A stretch of DNA of 64,000 nucleotides from Nymphaea colorata (GCF_008831285.2 NC_045145.1:6262802-6326801); one strand, 5' to 3'; positions 10,621 to 23,230 are shown, counted from the first letter of the stretch. The notes: generated by a model not told the origin, from the letters alone. Program-made: numbers and translations.

Positions 10621-13209
10621 CCCAAAATCGACCGCCAAAGGTCGGTTTTAGCATCAAATAACACACAAGCCCTAGTTTGGGCACTGTCATGCACGCGACC
10701 ACGTGTGATCGCATCGTGCGGCACTCAATCGCAACTGCGAGGCGTGCGATCACATCATGTGGTTGCACGCGACTTATTTTTTTTAAAACAAAATAAAACA
10801 AAATAATATGAATAAAAAAACATAAAACCTTTTTTAAATGTGTATAAAAATGGTTTTTGTTAAAATTGGGGGGGGGGGACTCCGTTTTGAGTGATTCCAC
10901 GCTCGTTTTAGATTCAGATTGAGTTCAATTGGTTGCCGACATGATCTAGAGAGTAATTTAAGCTCAAAAACACTTGGCACAAGAACAAATCATAAAACAT
11001 AGGAGGGTTCGTGAATGCACGCGTGGCGCTCGATGTAACCAAATGTTGTTGTTTTGATTTCGCCTTTGGATTTTGAGTTTGAAATTCTTGATTTAGATCT
11101 AGACTTGGGTTTTAGATCTAACTTGGATCCTAGAGTTGGATTTTGGATTTGAATCTCATGTCTAAAGTTGGGTTTTGAATTTGAATTGTGTTTAGGTTCA
11201 GACAAGAGGTGGCGGCATCACCGTCTACTGGTCGAGTCACGAGATCTCAAGTGCAAGCACTCGACGCCGTGAATCAACAAATTCGGGTGATAGACGAAGG
11301 CGTTGGTCCATCGGTGTCAATTCAACTTAAGCTGTTATTGGTCACATGTCTTTGGATCATTAAACCATGAGATTCTTTCTTTTGTTCACATCAGATCTTT
11401 CCTGGTAACTCAGGCTATGAAAAGCATATCTCGAAAATTCTTAGAGATTTATTTTGGATCGAATAGTTACAAATTTGTTTTGGGTCTAGGATTTGGCTTA
11501 GAGTCTAAAAATTTAAATCAAAATAATTGAGAATTTTTTTTGGGTGAAAATCAAATACAATCTTTTTGAAAAAATTTGGGGTGATAACATACCCTCAACA
11601 AGTCTCCAAAATCACAAGATTGCTGCTCATCTTTAGCTTTTCTTACTTCATTTCAAACAAGCATAAACTATGATCTATATACTTTCCACAGTCTTAAAAC
11701 TTGTCATTAACCTATGTATTATGCACCATCATTGGAAAACTCCCATGCCCTTAATTTATCTCAAATCTACAAACCTAACATTAATTTCGTTCCATTGTAT
11801 GATAAACCAGGTTTAATGAAATAAAAATGCTTTCACTTGAAAACCCAAAGCTTTTCTCCTATTGGATACTGTCCCCTGCCATTCCACTATTAGAGCGTTC
11901 TTTTACAATTGAATCTCAGTTTGGATGCAAAATCTAGCCAACATTAGAGTTTCTCAACAACATTTGCCAGCCTTTTCTAGGCTCAACATTGATAAAACTT
12001 GTTTTATTACATCCTGCATGGAAAATATATGCAAAAATGACTCTGTAATGGATTTGGATCAATTCCCATCCCCAAATCCAATCATGTCCAACTCTATGGA
12101 CTTAAACTTGGACCATGTATCTTGGAGATCTGGAACCATGATCCAGAATCAAGTTCATTTAATGAGCCGACGGTTACTATTTGCTTTTTTCAAAAGTAGG
12201 GCCCACAAAAGGGGTGTCGCCGCTTTCTCTCTCTTCCATTTTTAGTTTTTTCTTTTCTTCTTTTTCCTTTTACTTGTCAATTAAGGCCGTCGCTTATGTC
12301 AAACCACCTGAGGCCCATCTGCATCATCTCCGAAGTGATGCAAATGTAACAGAGCACATCTTCCCCCGCATTGTGTTAACTTTTTCAAATATTCTTTATT
12401 GCAAAATCAGTTTTATTTCAAATTTTCAAATTTGTTCTTTTTAAACATCCTTTTCCTACTGGACAACATCATTTCCCTTTTTATCTAATTGGTTTTCCCA
12501 TGCATGGATCAGTCACAATGCATCAATCTCTTCCATTTCAATTATAAATGATTACAGTCCGGGGTAGGGACAAAATTTTTTTCAGGAGTGAGCGAAACGA
12601 TCGTTCGATTGGGCCAAATGGTGGTTCGACTGGGCCAAACTAAATCAGCCACGGCCTAGGCGCCCCCCCTCTTCGCGCCTGCTTACAGGGATCCCTTCTT
12701 CTCCATTTAATCTGTTGTTGTTTGCATTCCAAAATTGATTTTGGTTTTGCCAAATAAAATTTGTTTTGAAAGTGGAAACAAAGGGGAGTTTGTCTGTCAG
12801 TATGAGGTTTAGTTGTTTCTAGTGCATTTACTGGGGATAACTAAGCCAAAGGCTGCTCTCATTCTTGACACATTTTCATATTCATTTAAACATTATCCCA
12901 AAACTATAACGGTGCGGTGCCTAGTAAGGATTTTCAAAGTGTTTCAAAATTTTAAAGTTTTCATGAAACAAAGAAAAGATGAAATGACAAGATTTTAAAA
13001 TGCAAAGGTGCTTCATGATCTTTCCTAGAATCTGTTTGATAAAATGATTAGAGGAATATTTTTGGATGAGATAATTATGAGTTAATAAATCATTTTGATT
13101 TGGGAAAGCTTTTCAAATATGAAGTTTAAATTCTTTGAAAATATTTGAAGATTAGGAAAATTAGATTTGATATTTAAAAAACTTTTTCCAACTATGCAAT
13201 TGATTTGGT
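10621..13209. other. Non-coding, repeat-derived DNA without recognised genes
   Basis: AT-rich with low-complexity GGATTTTGGATTTG-like wording around 11040-11200. A short GC-richer segment near 12560-12690 holds ACGATCGTTCG and GGGCCAAA repeats. A GGGCCCACAAAAGGGG-type phrase near 12200 recalls retrotransposon LTR text. No frame above 110 codons and none with a recognisable motif. Confidence 0.5.
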
Positions 13210-15310
13210 TGGCTAGTGTTTCCCTTTGAGCCTTATGTAGGTCCAAGATTTTGCTTTAATAAGTTACTATCTAGTTAGAGTTCTATTTCATCTTGCTTAA
13301 GCCCTTAGATGAGTGTTTGAGCATTTATAAATCCCATAAGTGCTTATATATGCATGAATGAATGAATTTTATATGCTTGAAAATTGATCATTCATTCCTG
13401 TCACAACATTCATTTAAAGACATTCCTGTCACAACATTCATTTAAAGACATTCACATCATCACATGCATCTACAGTTTCATTCATTTGAGAGACTCTATT
13501 TTTACTTAGAAAACATTCTTATTTTGAAACTTTTCAATGCAAAAGTTTTTGAAAGTAGAATTGGGTTGTAAGCCATCAAACGTAGCTCCAATGTTGAATA
13601 TATTACTTTGGTTTGGCCTTGATGAACCTAGTAGATTTAGGTTAAGGAAAATAGAAATTTAAAATTTAGACTTTGAGAGAGAGAGATAGAAAAATACATG
13701 TAAAAAAGGAGAGAGAACCAAAGAGGGAGAGAGATTTTAGGATAGAGAATTCAAAGAGACAGATTAATAAAAGGGAAATAAGAGATGGAAATCAAATTGA
13801 GATTAATAACAGAGAGAGAGTTTTAATAGGAAGAGAACGATTAATAAAAGAGAGAAAAAGATAGATTTTAAGAGAGAAATTGAAAAGAGAGAGAGATTAG
13901 TAAAAGAGAAATAAAAATTTTGAGAAAGAAATCAAAGAAAGAGAAATTTGTAAAAGAGAGACAAATAAATATTTCGAGGGAGAGAAATAAAGATTGTAAG
14001 AGAGAAATCAAAAGGTTGAAAAAATAGTAAAAATGAGAAAAAATACAGATTTTAAGGGAAAGAAGAAGAAAGAGAGAGGGAGAGATATTAGTAAAAGAGA
14101 GATAAATTAATAAAAGAGAGATTTAGTAACAAGATATCATAAATTTTTATATAAATTATGTTGTAAGTCCAAGAGATAATTTTAGAAATTTACGAACTTG
14201 ATCGTCTTTATGTAGACTGCAAAGGAACTTGGACACATAAGAGAGCCTAACCCAAGTTTCCAGAGCAGCCTCTTTAAGGGCTTATTTTAAAATACTTTTG
14301 AAATGGCAAACAAAATTCAAGAATATATGTAAAAAAATTATATGTATATACGTAAATGAAATCTCCATTAATATTGTGAGTTGCGAAGGACAATATGTCC
14401 CTCCTATTGTTGGGTATGGGAGGGAACCTAAACTGTGAAGGAGAATCATTTACTCTTGAAGAGGTTGACGAAAAAGGCTCCTATTGTGCTATTCAAGCAC
14501 TCCATTCCCATCGAAGAGACGCTTCTCAAAAGAAATCACTTTTTGGGTCTCTTAATAGGATGATTAATAAGCAATTTACCAAGAGAATGAAGCTTAAATA
14601 GTAGTTGAAGATGTGGTTTAAAACTAATCATAGAGATTGCATAAAAATGTATATTAATATGTACACATTCATTAGGTTTTGCCTGGGTTGGACAAGCCCC
14701 AACCTCAAAAGTCAATATAAAAGAGAAATCTCATTCGTAAGCTCTTGCCATCATCAATCCACACATACATACCATCTATTTCGTAGGGATATATGTGGAA
14801 CAAACATTCAAAGAGACCTTTGCATGGCCATGGGGAGAAAACTAAAGAGGAAGCCAAGGAAATAGAGACTACATACCTTATGATGGTGTAATGAGAGAAG
14901 AGATTTCTCCTTCACTTCCATGGGGCAATAAGACCTCCAAATAAGGACTTCAACTACTTGAAGGTCTCCAGGGGTCTTCCACGTGCTCCTCCTGTGGTCC
15001 TTGACAATGGAAGTTGAAAAGGAAGAACATCAAAGTTGAAGATAGAGAAGTGATGAAGAGAGAGTATAGAGGAAGGAAGGAGATAGGCTAGGAAGGATAA
15101 AAAATTCTAGTTTGAAGGCTCAAAGGGTTTCCCAAGAGTTAGCACATATTCAAGGTTGAAAATTTGGGAGAATTTATAGGGAAAAATGAAGCTAAAATTT
15201 AAAATTTGATTTTTTTTTTAATTTTTCAAGATTTATTAAAATTTCTCAATTTTTCTGAATTTCATTTTCATTTTTTTAAGGTTTTGACTCATGAAGATTG
15301 GCCCTTAGCC
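13210..15310. repeat. Dispersed repeat, copy 2
   Basis: Second copy of the repeat at 7175-8302 plus 9817-10620, in the same orientation and without the inverted-repeat arm between the two halves. It contains a long purine-rich tract (13670-14130; AGAGAGAA-type words). The element class is unknown; length and lack of coding sequence fit an LTR or leader region. Confidence 0.6.
13394..13449. repeat. Two exact tandem copies of a 28-bp unit
   Basis: The unit starts ATTCCTGTCACAACATTC and is present twice back to back (13394-13421, 13422-13449), with a partial third start. It lies in the dispersed repeat; copy 1 has only diverged ATTCAT-type text at the matching place. Confidence 0.85.
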
Positions 15311-15479
15311 CTACCAAATCCATTTTGGCTGCAAAGAGTTACTAGGACAACTACATCAAAAGTTACTAAGTGCAAGTGAGAGATTGGCACGTGTATTACC
15401 AAGTAAATATTTCTTAATGAATTGGTAACAATATTTTACATAATAAGCTAACAATATACTGCATAAACTATTTTCTTGA

Positions 15480-16105
15480 TGATGGTTCAGTAACCAACAT
15501 GACCCCCACAATCTCCTTGATGGGCCTCCTCAATGACTTCTTAAGCTACACCTTTATTGAGACATCGAGAGTAATCAGTGCTAAAGCCTTTCTTGTATAA
15601 TGCTCCTATGAGAACAAAGTATCTCATTGACATGCATTAGATTGCCTTTGGATCCTTTTTAAGCATCCCAGTTAGGAGTTCTTTGGTCTCAATGTAACTC
15701 TTGATATTATGATGCCAAGAAGTTTTCTCTCTTGGGCATGGTGAATTTGCTTTGTAGCTTTTAAAATGAGGCACTCTAGCTTTCCAATTTCAAAAGAATG
15801 GACTGCTTCATTAGCTCTAAGTGAGATAGTAAACCACATACTCACTAGACCATCAGTGATAAAAATATTTCCCTTGAGCCAACTGTATTTCTTCAAATTG
15901 GAGGATCAATGATGTAGCAATCTATTGGTACAACACCTGACTCTCTTTACTTGGAAATTTAGTAGTGTGAAGTCCAAGGAGACCATTTTGCCTTTTGAAG
16001 TGACAACAAAATGCCCATACCTACCCCCATTACATTCGTGGATCCATGGAAGAACTTTTTCCATGCCAACGCAACTTCTGACATCAACACATATTCATCG
16101 AGAGG
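15480..16105 (-). pseudogene. Tat-type second RNase H and integrase N-terminal fragment
   Basis: Minus-strand reading from the right gives KRPLDEYVLMSEVALAWKKF then FHGSTNVMGVGMGILLS, the start of the additional RNase H of Tat elements (W-x-x-FDG-x2-N-x2-GAGIGILL in relatives; the Asp has become His). Near 15640-15480 it gives RYFVLIGALYKKGFSTDYSR, CLNKGVA, a stop, then EVIEEAHQGDCGGHVG, matching the tether and first histidines of the integrase zinc domain. Stops and shifts break it. Its right end is exactly where the hAT-like element begins, and its protein order continues from the fragment at 20157-23280, so both are probably one split element. Confidence 0.65.
16098..16105. repeat. Candidate target-site duplication, left copy
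   Basis: TCGAGAGG, matching TCCAAAGG at 20157-20164 in 6 of 8 positions. In the minus strand both fall in the same place of the Tat reading (Pro-Leu-Asp/Glu), which supports a duplicated 8-base target typical of hAT elements. Divergence leaves the exact border uncertain by two or three bases. Confidence 0.5.
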
Positions 16106-16550
16106 TCGTTTGATTGTGGTGGAATGCCATAGAACTGACAAAACGGATGCTGCCGATGCCAATGCTAGCCACTGGCCAGGGCAAAGCCCTCCCAAGCTTC
16201 CCTCAGGTATGCACGCTCATCCTTTCAATCCCTTGACCAAGCACTAGCAGAGTCAGATTTTTTTTTTGGTGGGAACGCTCATTCAATACCTTATAATTTG
16301 TTTGGGGCACTTGCATGTATAACAAGCACATATATCAAAACATTACCATATATATTAAACTAATTTTGTGAGGCTGCCAGCTATGCCACTTGTCCAAGGC
16401 TATGCCTAAACCATTGCTGACACAGCTATGTCTGGTCTTTCTCTCCCTCTAACTCATTCTCTATCTCTTGATATGAAGCCATAAACTAGAAGAAAGAATC
16501 ACTTGCAGCCCTAATCGGTGGTGGCTTTCATTATAGGTATTGTTACCATA

Positions 16551-16554
<4 letters not shown>

Positions 16555-16581
<27 letters not shown>

Positions 16582-16602
16582 ACTCTGTGTGTGTGTGTGT
16601 GT
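16555..16602. repeat. (CT)n followed by (GT)n microsatellite
   Basis: CT repeats from about 16555 to 16580, then GT repeats from about 16585 to 16602, inside the hAT-like element. Confidence 0.9.
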
Positions 16603-17095
16603 GATCCTCTATTTCCCTGGCTCTATCTTCAGCACGAACCTGCAGCTCCCCTCTTCTGTAGCTCATATGAAGGGTATGTATTGTGACTAGCCTTCCACGT
16701 GTTTGATGAAATGTATGTGAGGCTAGCAAGTATGGATAGTATATTGTTTGCTATTGTTTGGCATCTGTAGCTATTGTGCGCAAATTGTCATTGTTTTTTT
16801 TTTTTTTTTTCAAAACATGCTTAGTTGATTTACCATTTTATGTTTTAAGTCAAGCTAAGATAGTAGCTTTAGAATCGAAGAATGAGCATTAACATCTCAA
16901 AGATCTTACATTATCGAGAAATTAAAAAGATGATAAACTCATAGATGAAAGGCAAACACATTCTAGTGAAAAAAAGGATCTGTTTCATCTTAGAAAGGAT
17001 TTAGAAATCACAAACGAAGTAAAGATCATGAATAGATCAGTTATGGTATTTAAATGAATGAAGGTCAGAGTCTGAGATAAAGAAGAGGATGGCTA

Positions 17096-17210
17096 CCTTC
17101 AAGAGAAAGCGACTGTGAGGGTGGAGGAAGCCAAACATGAGTGACCCCAGCCTCTACTATATGAGGCACCAACTTCTTCACGACATTGTACCACCCTTGG
17201 CTGTTCTTAG
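17096..17210 (-). pseudogene. Alpha-amylase exon fragment
   Basis: Minus-strand translation from 17210 gives KNSQGWYNVVKKLVPHIVEA then GVTHVWLPPPSQSLSLEG. Plant alpha-amylases (GH13 endo-1,4-alpha-glucanases that break down starch) have GGWYN-x2-(K)-x4-(P)-I-x2-AG(I/V)THVWLPPPSQSV-x-P-(E/Q)GY at this place, in the first strands of the (beta/alpha)8 barrel. The fragment breaks off after the Glu-Gly, where the next residues (SHPLL) no longer match. The right end follows CTAAG, which may be the original splice acceptor. No other amylase exon was found in the window. It lies antisense to the NAC-like exon 300 bases to the right and inside the hAT-like element, so it is best explained as a captured or stranded exon. 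Confidence 0.7.
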
Positions 17211-17496
17211 ACGATTACTAGTTGAAGGCTTGAACCAACAACATGTATATGTTTAACATATCAGTTGATCAAAGTTCCTGTCTCTGTCAGTATATATTGG
17301 CAGGGAGAAAATTAGATAGACAGAGGAATGTATACCCCACTAGTTATTTTGTTACATCACTTTGTGTTTCAGATAACCTTGACAATATTTTTTTTGATAT
17401 GTGGTTTTGTTCAATGAGATAACCTCTGGAATGCTACTAAAAAATTTGACTTGCAGAATTTAGGTCGGCAAGAGGGCATTCCCTGTTGCAGAATGA

Positions 17497-18060
17497 GATA
17501 CATTTGATAATTTGGCATATCCGGAAGATGCTTTGTGTCTCCTTGAACAATCCTATACTGATCCACAAGTACCTGGGTGCAATGTTGAAGATATTAGCAG
17601 CATACCAAATCTGGGAATGGTCTGCCAGCCCACTGAAGATGGTTCTTTCTTGGAACTGAATGATTTTTCAGAAGAATCAGGACAAGCCGATTCCCAAGAT
17701 ATTGAAGCAACTGTGATGATTAAGAATCACCTTGACTACTTTAATGCCTCTCCGGCAAGCTTCCCAATTGAAGATCGCTGCCTTTTAGAGATGAATGAGC
17801 TTTCAAATCCTATGGATGCCAACTCAAATGATTTTGAAAAACTTGATGAACTCTTACACTTTTTGAATGCAACTGAGAACAATTTGTGTGAGGTTGGGTC
17901 AGGTGATGGGGTTCTAGATAAGCCAGATATTTTTGGCAACGGTTTAAATGCAAAGTTAGAGGCAATTTCCATTCTTGAAAGCACTCTTGATGCATGTACT
18001 TTCCAACTCTTAGTCCCAAAAATTTCTGCATATTTATCATCTCAATGTCCCAATGACTGA
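17497..18060 (+). pseudogene. NAC-like transcription factor, C-terminal exon only
   Basis: An open frame of about 187 codons begins after an in-frame TGA at 17494 and close to AG acceptors at 17491 and 17497; there is no credible ATG start. It is acidic and serine-rich and shows two diverged copies of an activation-domain motif: SFLELNDFSEES and CLLEMNELSNPMDANSNDFE followed by KLDELLHFLNATENN. This resembles the C-terminal region of plant NAC factors, where SFLELNDL is followed by an LDEYLTFFDATDDN-like segment. The N-terminal NAC DNA-binding domain was sought upstream and not found, so this would be a fragment that cannot bind DNA through a NAC fold. An ordinary stop ends it at 18060. NAC assignment is from memory of the family and is moderately sure. 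Confidence 0.5.
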
Positions 18061-20100
18061 TATTTGTTAGTTAGGTGAAGCCTACTGAGTAATTAAGTGA
18101 TTAATCCACATTAAGATAATTTTGCTTTCTTATTACTCAAATTTATTCCAATAAAATTGGAAATTCAAATTGGTAAGAGGAAGGAAATAAAAATCTGATA
18201 ACCATTCATCAACTTCGATCTACTGATCGAGTCCCTTTATAAGATGCTGAGCATAAAACTTCAAAGGCGCTGATTGATATGGCTGTCATAAGATTTAATT
18301 GAGAAAAGGAGATTTACAACCATGGAGAACTTCATCTTTAGGTTGGTCGCCTGAAAGCCTTACTTTGGTTCGGTGAATGAAGGAAATGATGGGGAGGCAA
18401 AGTAGTGCAAAGAAGTGTGAGGTGAGTTTCTCTATTTGCTCAGTGTGTTCACCTTCTGTGACGCAACACCGTGGCTGGAGTGGCTGGATGCGGGTGGCCA
18501 AACCCACGAGCACTGGACCATTTGCAAAATATTATACAACAAAAATCTAAATAACTCAGCTTCCTTTTTCTCTCTCGTTCTTTCTTATCTTATCTGATTT
18601 CATTTATTTAGTTGTCTCTCTTTTCCCCTCTGTTTGCACTAATATTGCCAAAATCAGTATTTAGATTGAATAAAATAGTCTAGTTAGAGTACTTCAGCAA
18701 ATCATCTGAATTCAAATTGCAATCAATAGAATAGAGTAATTGTTTGTGAAACCGAGTAAGAAAAAAAAAAAACGTTTTTAATTCAAGAAAGCTAAAAACC
18801 AAAAAATAAAAAAAATGCAAAAGAGTGCAGAAAATTTCAAGTACTTACAAGAGATGAAGTGATGAGATAAAAATGATAAAAAAGTAGAAAACAAAAAGAC
18901 GACCACAAAATATGATCTCAATCAACAAAAGCCGCTTTCTCTAAGACCAGTAAATTGTTTCTCTCATTCGTAAAACAAGAAAGATGTCTGCAAAATTTCA
19001 GTGAACGTGGCAGCAATGCCTTCAACTATCTTTGTGTTGCCTTCAATCATGCTGGGTAGCTACCATGCTCAGATTATTCATGTCCCAATCTTCTCTACAG
19101 AGTGCTGGGACAGTCATATCTTGTGGTGATCATATAAAAACTTCACAAAAACAATCTTTGTTTGCATTTAGTATTATTCATAAATTGTATGGATGGATGA
19201 TCTGAACTTAACTTCACTAAAAGAGTACCCATTTTCATGTGACCAGTCATGAACCTTAACTAGTGTGTTTGTTCGTCTAATTATTTGTTTTTCTTTTTAT
19301 TTTTATGACATGCAAGAACTAGATGATGTCTCATTCCACGTCATATGTGGATTGTTATGGGAGGACTAGAGGCATTTACAACACGGGAGAAGAAAGTCAA
19401 CTACATCTTAGCAGTTACAATGGAATAGAAGTCCAGTTGCTAGCAATTTGTCATAATTGTTAGTGTTTATAGCAAGTCTAATATCATTGTCTTAGGTTTC
19501 TGAACCTTTGCCTTCATTTATATTTTGATGTATGTCAACATATGGCTCCTAGTAAATTGTATTTTGATTTTATATGGGTTTACTTGACAATGTATATTTG
19601 AACCTTTGAACATCTAACACTGATGATGTTTTTATTCAAGTTATGAAATTGATTTTGATATATCGGTATTCTATATATTATGTTGATTTAAGTTGATGAA
19701 TGTGTTGATCTTGATTTAACAAGTTTTTGCTATGAATTTTGTAATAGTATTGGTATAACATATTCTTGTTATGTCGAACATGACGAATGATTTTTATGGC
19801 ATAAACTTTGGATGAAAATCTGAGTATGTGAAAACAATAGACAAAACAAGCAAAACCAACAAATATAGTGCTTTTGTTATCAAACAGTGAACAAAATGGA
19901 TAGAATAGACTGTACAATAAGCTAATATTGGAACAAACATATAGAATGGACAAAACATAAATCAAATGTCAGACAGAATGGACAAGTCAAACAAGATAGA
20001 CAACAAAGAAAACAAACACCAGATAGAAGGAATGTGTTCTGTTCATAAACTATCAAATGATGGACAGAGAACACCAATAATAAGATGGACAGGACATGGG
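18061..20100. other. Interior of the hAT-like element, no recognised gene
   Basis: AT-rich. The part just after 18060 could be 3' UTR of the NAC-like fragment. 18295-18513 (minus) and 18950-19130 (plus) have short open stretches without recognised motifs. From 19840 the sequence becomes rich in GGACA-type words towards the right terminus. Confidence 0.4.
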
Positions 20101-20711
20101 TATGGTAGATAGAATGTCCTATTCGTTCTATCAAGAAGAACAATTATCAAACGCCCTCCAAAGGACCCATCATCTACTGATGGGGAAAGTCTACTAACTA
20201 GTCTACAATTAGTTGCCCCTTTATTGACTTTTGGGACAGATACTCGAGGTCATATTGCATCAATGTACTTGCTATTTTGCAATGTGCCTGTTGAGAAAGG
20301 ATTAGGTTTGGAGAGTACTTGAACATCGCAGGCTAATAAGTAGTGTCTCAATTCTTAACACATTTATACCAGCACTACACAAATTCTCTCTACGGGGGAA
20401 TGTTTCTTCTCGTATTCAATAAAAGTCTTGTTGACACAATAGAATGTGTGTTCAATTTTGCTTCCCTATTCATATTGCGGCAAGAAACCACCACATGTAG
20501 ATTCATTTACTGTAATATAAAACAACAAAGGTTTTCCAACACTGAAGCTTTTAGGATGAGTGGATTTAAGATGTACTTCTGTATCATCTGTTCACATTTT
20601 GGGCCCCATTTAAACTTTACACATTCCTTAACAAGTGATTGAATAGCTCATGCTTCATGGCCAGATTGGAGATGAATGTTTTAATAGCTTGAATATGCCC
20701 TTGTAGGCTCT

Positions 20712-21062
20712 TTAGTTCTTTGAGATTAGTGGTGGCTTCGTATCATTGGCCACTTTGGTCTCTATAAGGTCCATTTCTGTATTCTTCTTACTAACCATGA
20801 AACCCAAGAGTTTGCTATATTCAACTTTGAGCACATATTGTAGAGGATTTAGATGAAGCTTGTGCTGCAAAAGTTGCTCAAATACTTGGGCAATAGTTTT
20901 AACATGATCTTCCCTTGTACTAGATTTGATTAATATGTTATCAATGTAGGCATTTATAACCTTGTTCATTTGGTCATGAAAGATGACTGTCATGACTCTT
21001 TGGTAAGTTCCTATTGCATTCTTTAATCCAAATAGCATTATTGTACAACATAAAGTGTCCAT
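20712..21062 (-). pseudogene. Tat-type reverse transcriptase palm fragment
   Basis: The 116-residue frame contains MLFGLKNAIGTYQRVMTVIF, HDQMNKVINAYIDNILIKSS, HKLHLNPLQYVLKVEYSKLL and GFMVSKKN, the conserved gypsy RT blocks from MPFGLKNA to the thumb. The catalytic YVDD box reads YIDN, so the second aspartate is replaced by asparagine and polymerase activity is not expected. The frame starts and ends inside the polyprotein. Upstream RT motifs follow towards 21440 in other frames. Confidence 0.8.
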
Positions 21063-23230
21063 GATAGTAAAGGAGGTTTTGGGCTGACCTTTGACGACCA
21101 GTTTGATCTAATTATATCCCGAGTATCTGTCCATGAAGGAGAATATACTGCAACTTGATGTACTATCTGCTAATACATCAATGTTCATAAGGGTATAATC
21201 ACCTTCTTGTTTTAGTGTCAAAAGTCAAAACATAACATGATTTTGACTTTTGTTCTTTGGGACAATGACGATGTTAGTTAGGCATTTGGGGCAAGCAATG
21301 GTGCGAATGAAATTTAACGTTCAACAAATTTTATCGATCTCATTGAATGGTCCTTCTACCCTATGGTCTAGCTGGTGTAATTTTTTGTTTCACAGCTTGC
21401 AATCAGGACTAAGGGGAGATGGTGTTCAACTAACTTAGGATCTAGAGTCGGCAGATCTACATAGGTCCATAAAAAGGTCTCTTGATAACTTGCCAGGATA
21501 ACTAACAATTTTTTCCTTTCTTCTACTAATAGACTAGTGCCAATCTAAAGGATGTTATGGTTTTCATATTTCTTGATATTAATTTCTTTGATTAGATTAT
21601 TAACCAAGGTGATGGATGTTCTTGCTTTTGAATATGGGTAACCTCTAGTAATTCTGAATCAGGTATCTCCATAGACTTTGTTTTATAAACTATTTGCCTA
21701 CAAGATGATTTCTAGGGGGGCTTTTGGGGGAAAAGAAGGAACTGAGACATGTTGAGTTTTGACATCATGTAAAAAGAAGATAAAAGAAAACTAGTTTTGG
21801 AAATTAAAGATAGACAAACACAAGCAAAAACTCACTTCAATTGCACATGAAAAGATTTTGTTATAAAAGGAGAGGCCTCCCACAAAACTGTAGGGAGGAA
21901 AGACAAGATCACATAATATATAAACGGATTACAAAAGAAAAATGAAAAGATGAATGTTGCCGGCCCATGGGGCCTTCTTCAAACTTTTTTTGAGAATCCC
22001 AATCCCTTGGTGTCTCTTAGAGAATGGATAGAGATTGGTTGCAAGATGCTACCCTCTTTTTTAGGGCTAGTGAATGGGCGGTTGCCACCTCTCAAAAGCA
22101 GCTAAAATCCTTTAGGATTTTTCATGAAATTATTATACAAAAGATGTTCTTGATAATTTTGACAACTACTCGAGACAATGTTGGCACTTCAAGATGATTC
22201 ATCTTTCTCTAGGTTCTAAAAATACTTCTCTAAATAGGCTTCTTTTCTTGTCCTGCCACTTGGTACATCTATAGAGAGGACTGATTTATGGAACATTGAT
22301 TACACCAGCCTCTCAACTAGGTCATCAAAGCGCACTATAACAATGAACAGTCCAAAGTTCCATGTAAGGCATTAATGGAGAGTGGAAGAGACTCTATGCA
22401 CATGTATCCAAGAACGTCCCAAGAGCACATTTTAGGAATGGGTACATCGACTACATGGAAAGTGATATAATGGATGATGTGTTCGATGCTTACATTTATA
22501 TGGAAACCCGTATGCTGTTTATGCTTTGGCCAATCATACCATAAATCTTGATGCAATCAAGGTTGCATTCCTCTTCATGAAAACTTAGGGTCATGGAATG
22601 AGCTGTGGGCAAATGTTTAGGCTGCTATCTCCATCAATCAAGACATGAGGCATAGTCATCTTGTTGAGCTTAATGATAATATAGAGTGCTTCCGCATGAT
22701 TGTATCCTTACTTTGGGTGATCATTTTTCATGAAAGTGAATGATTGGTTCTCTGAAGCATAAATCTAGTCATCTTCAATGAAACATTCTTCTAAGGAGGA
22801 GATTTCGCTCGTAAAGCATAGCACTTCACTAGACAAAGATGATTCATTACTTTGCAAGTGGGAATACCTAGGTATTACTATTGGGTTGCTTGAACTAGAT
22901 GAAATCTCTAATTTTCTTTTCATCATATTGATGATATCCAGGGGCTGCTTTCTCTGATTGACGACATAACTTTACATGGCTCTTCTTCATTGCAACATTA
23001 AATATACTCATGTGGGTGGTAAGGTAGCAGGGTGACCACCGTAATTTTTGCTTTTCCATGATGGGGAAAGGGATTCTAGAGGACTTTGAGAGCGTTGTCA
23101 TAGTTTGTTTTGATATCCTTGTCAAAGAAGTCCTAAATAATATTATTGGAGATAAAGCAATTCTCAATGTCATGGTCAGGAACATGATAGATCTAGAAAA
23201 ACTTATTGTTAATACCCCAAATTCCATTCA
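21063..23230 (-). pseudogene. RT N-terminus, protease-like and gag remnants of the second Tat copy
   Basis: Aligned by eye to the first copy: the 21100-21440 stretch corresponds to 1080-1440, the 22240-22640 stretch to the protease-like block at 2200-2600, and 22900-23230 to the gag knuckle region at 2900-3220. In the last, a shifted frame gives DHDIEN and HHGKAKI-like text matching HDTED and HNHRKAT of copy 1. Everything is broken by stops. Confidence 0.5.

Larger units (their letters stand above)
16106..20156. mobile_element. Candidate ~4.05-kb non-autonomous hAT-like element carrying gene fragments
   Basis: The left end reads (GG)TCGTTTGATTGT and the right end, reversed, GGGCGTTTGATAATTGT, giving an imperfect terminal inverted repeat around CGTTTGAT. 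Diverged 8-base flanks (TCGAGAGG, TCCAAAGG) look like a target duplication. The interval separates two colinear parts of one Tat-type retroelement. Inside lie an alpha-amylase exon on the minus strand and a NAC-like exon on the plus strand, but no transposase. Near the right end (19840-20110) the sequence is full of GGACAGAAT/GGACAAAAC words, like subterminal repeats. Alternative: unrelated insertions and real but truncated host genes. Confidence 0.55.

Noticed and set aside
16133-16250. Exon-like plus-strand frame with a CAGGTATG donor near the left end of the hAT-like element
   Set aside because: Part of it reads better as Tat RNase H on the minus strand at the border, the rest has no recognised motif and is too short to judge.
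18950-19130. About 50 open codons with protein-like wording in the hAT-like element
   Set aside because: Two frames look equally plausible, neither has a start or recognised family, and the length is within chance.
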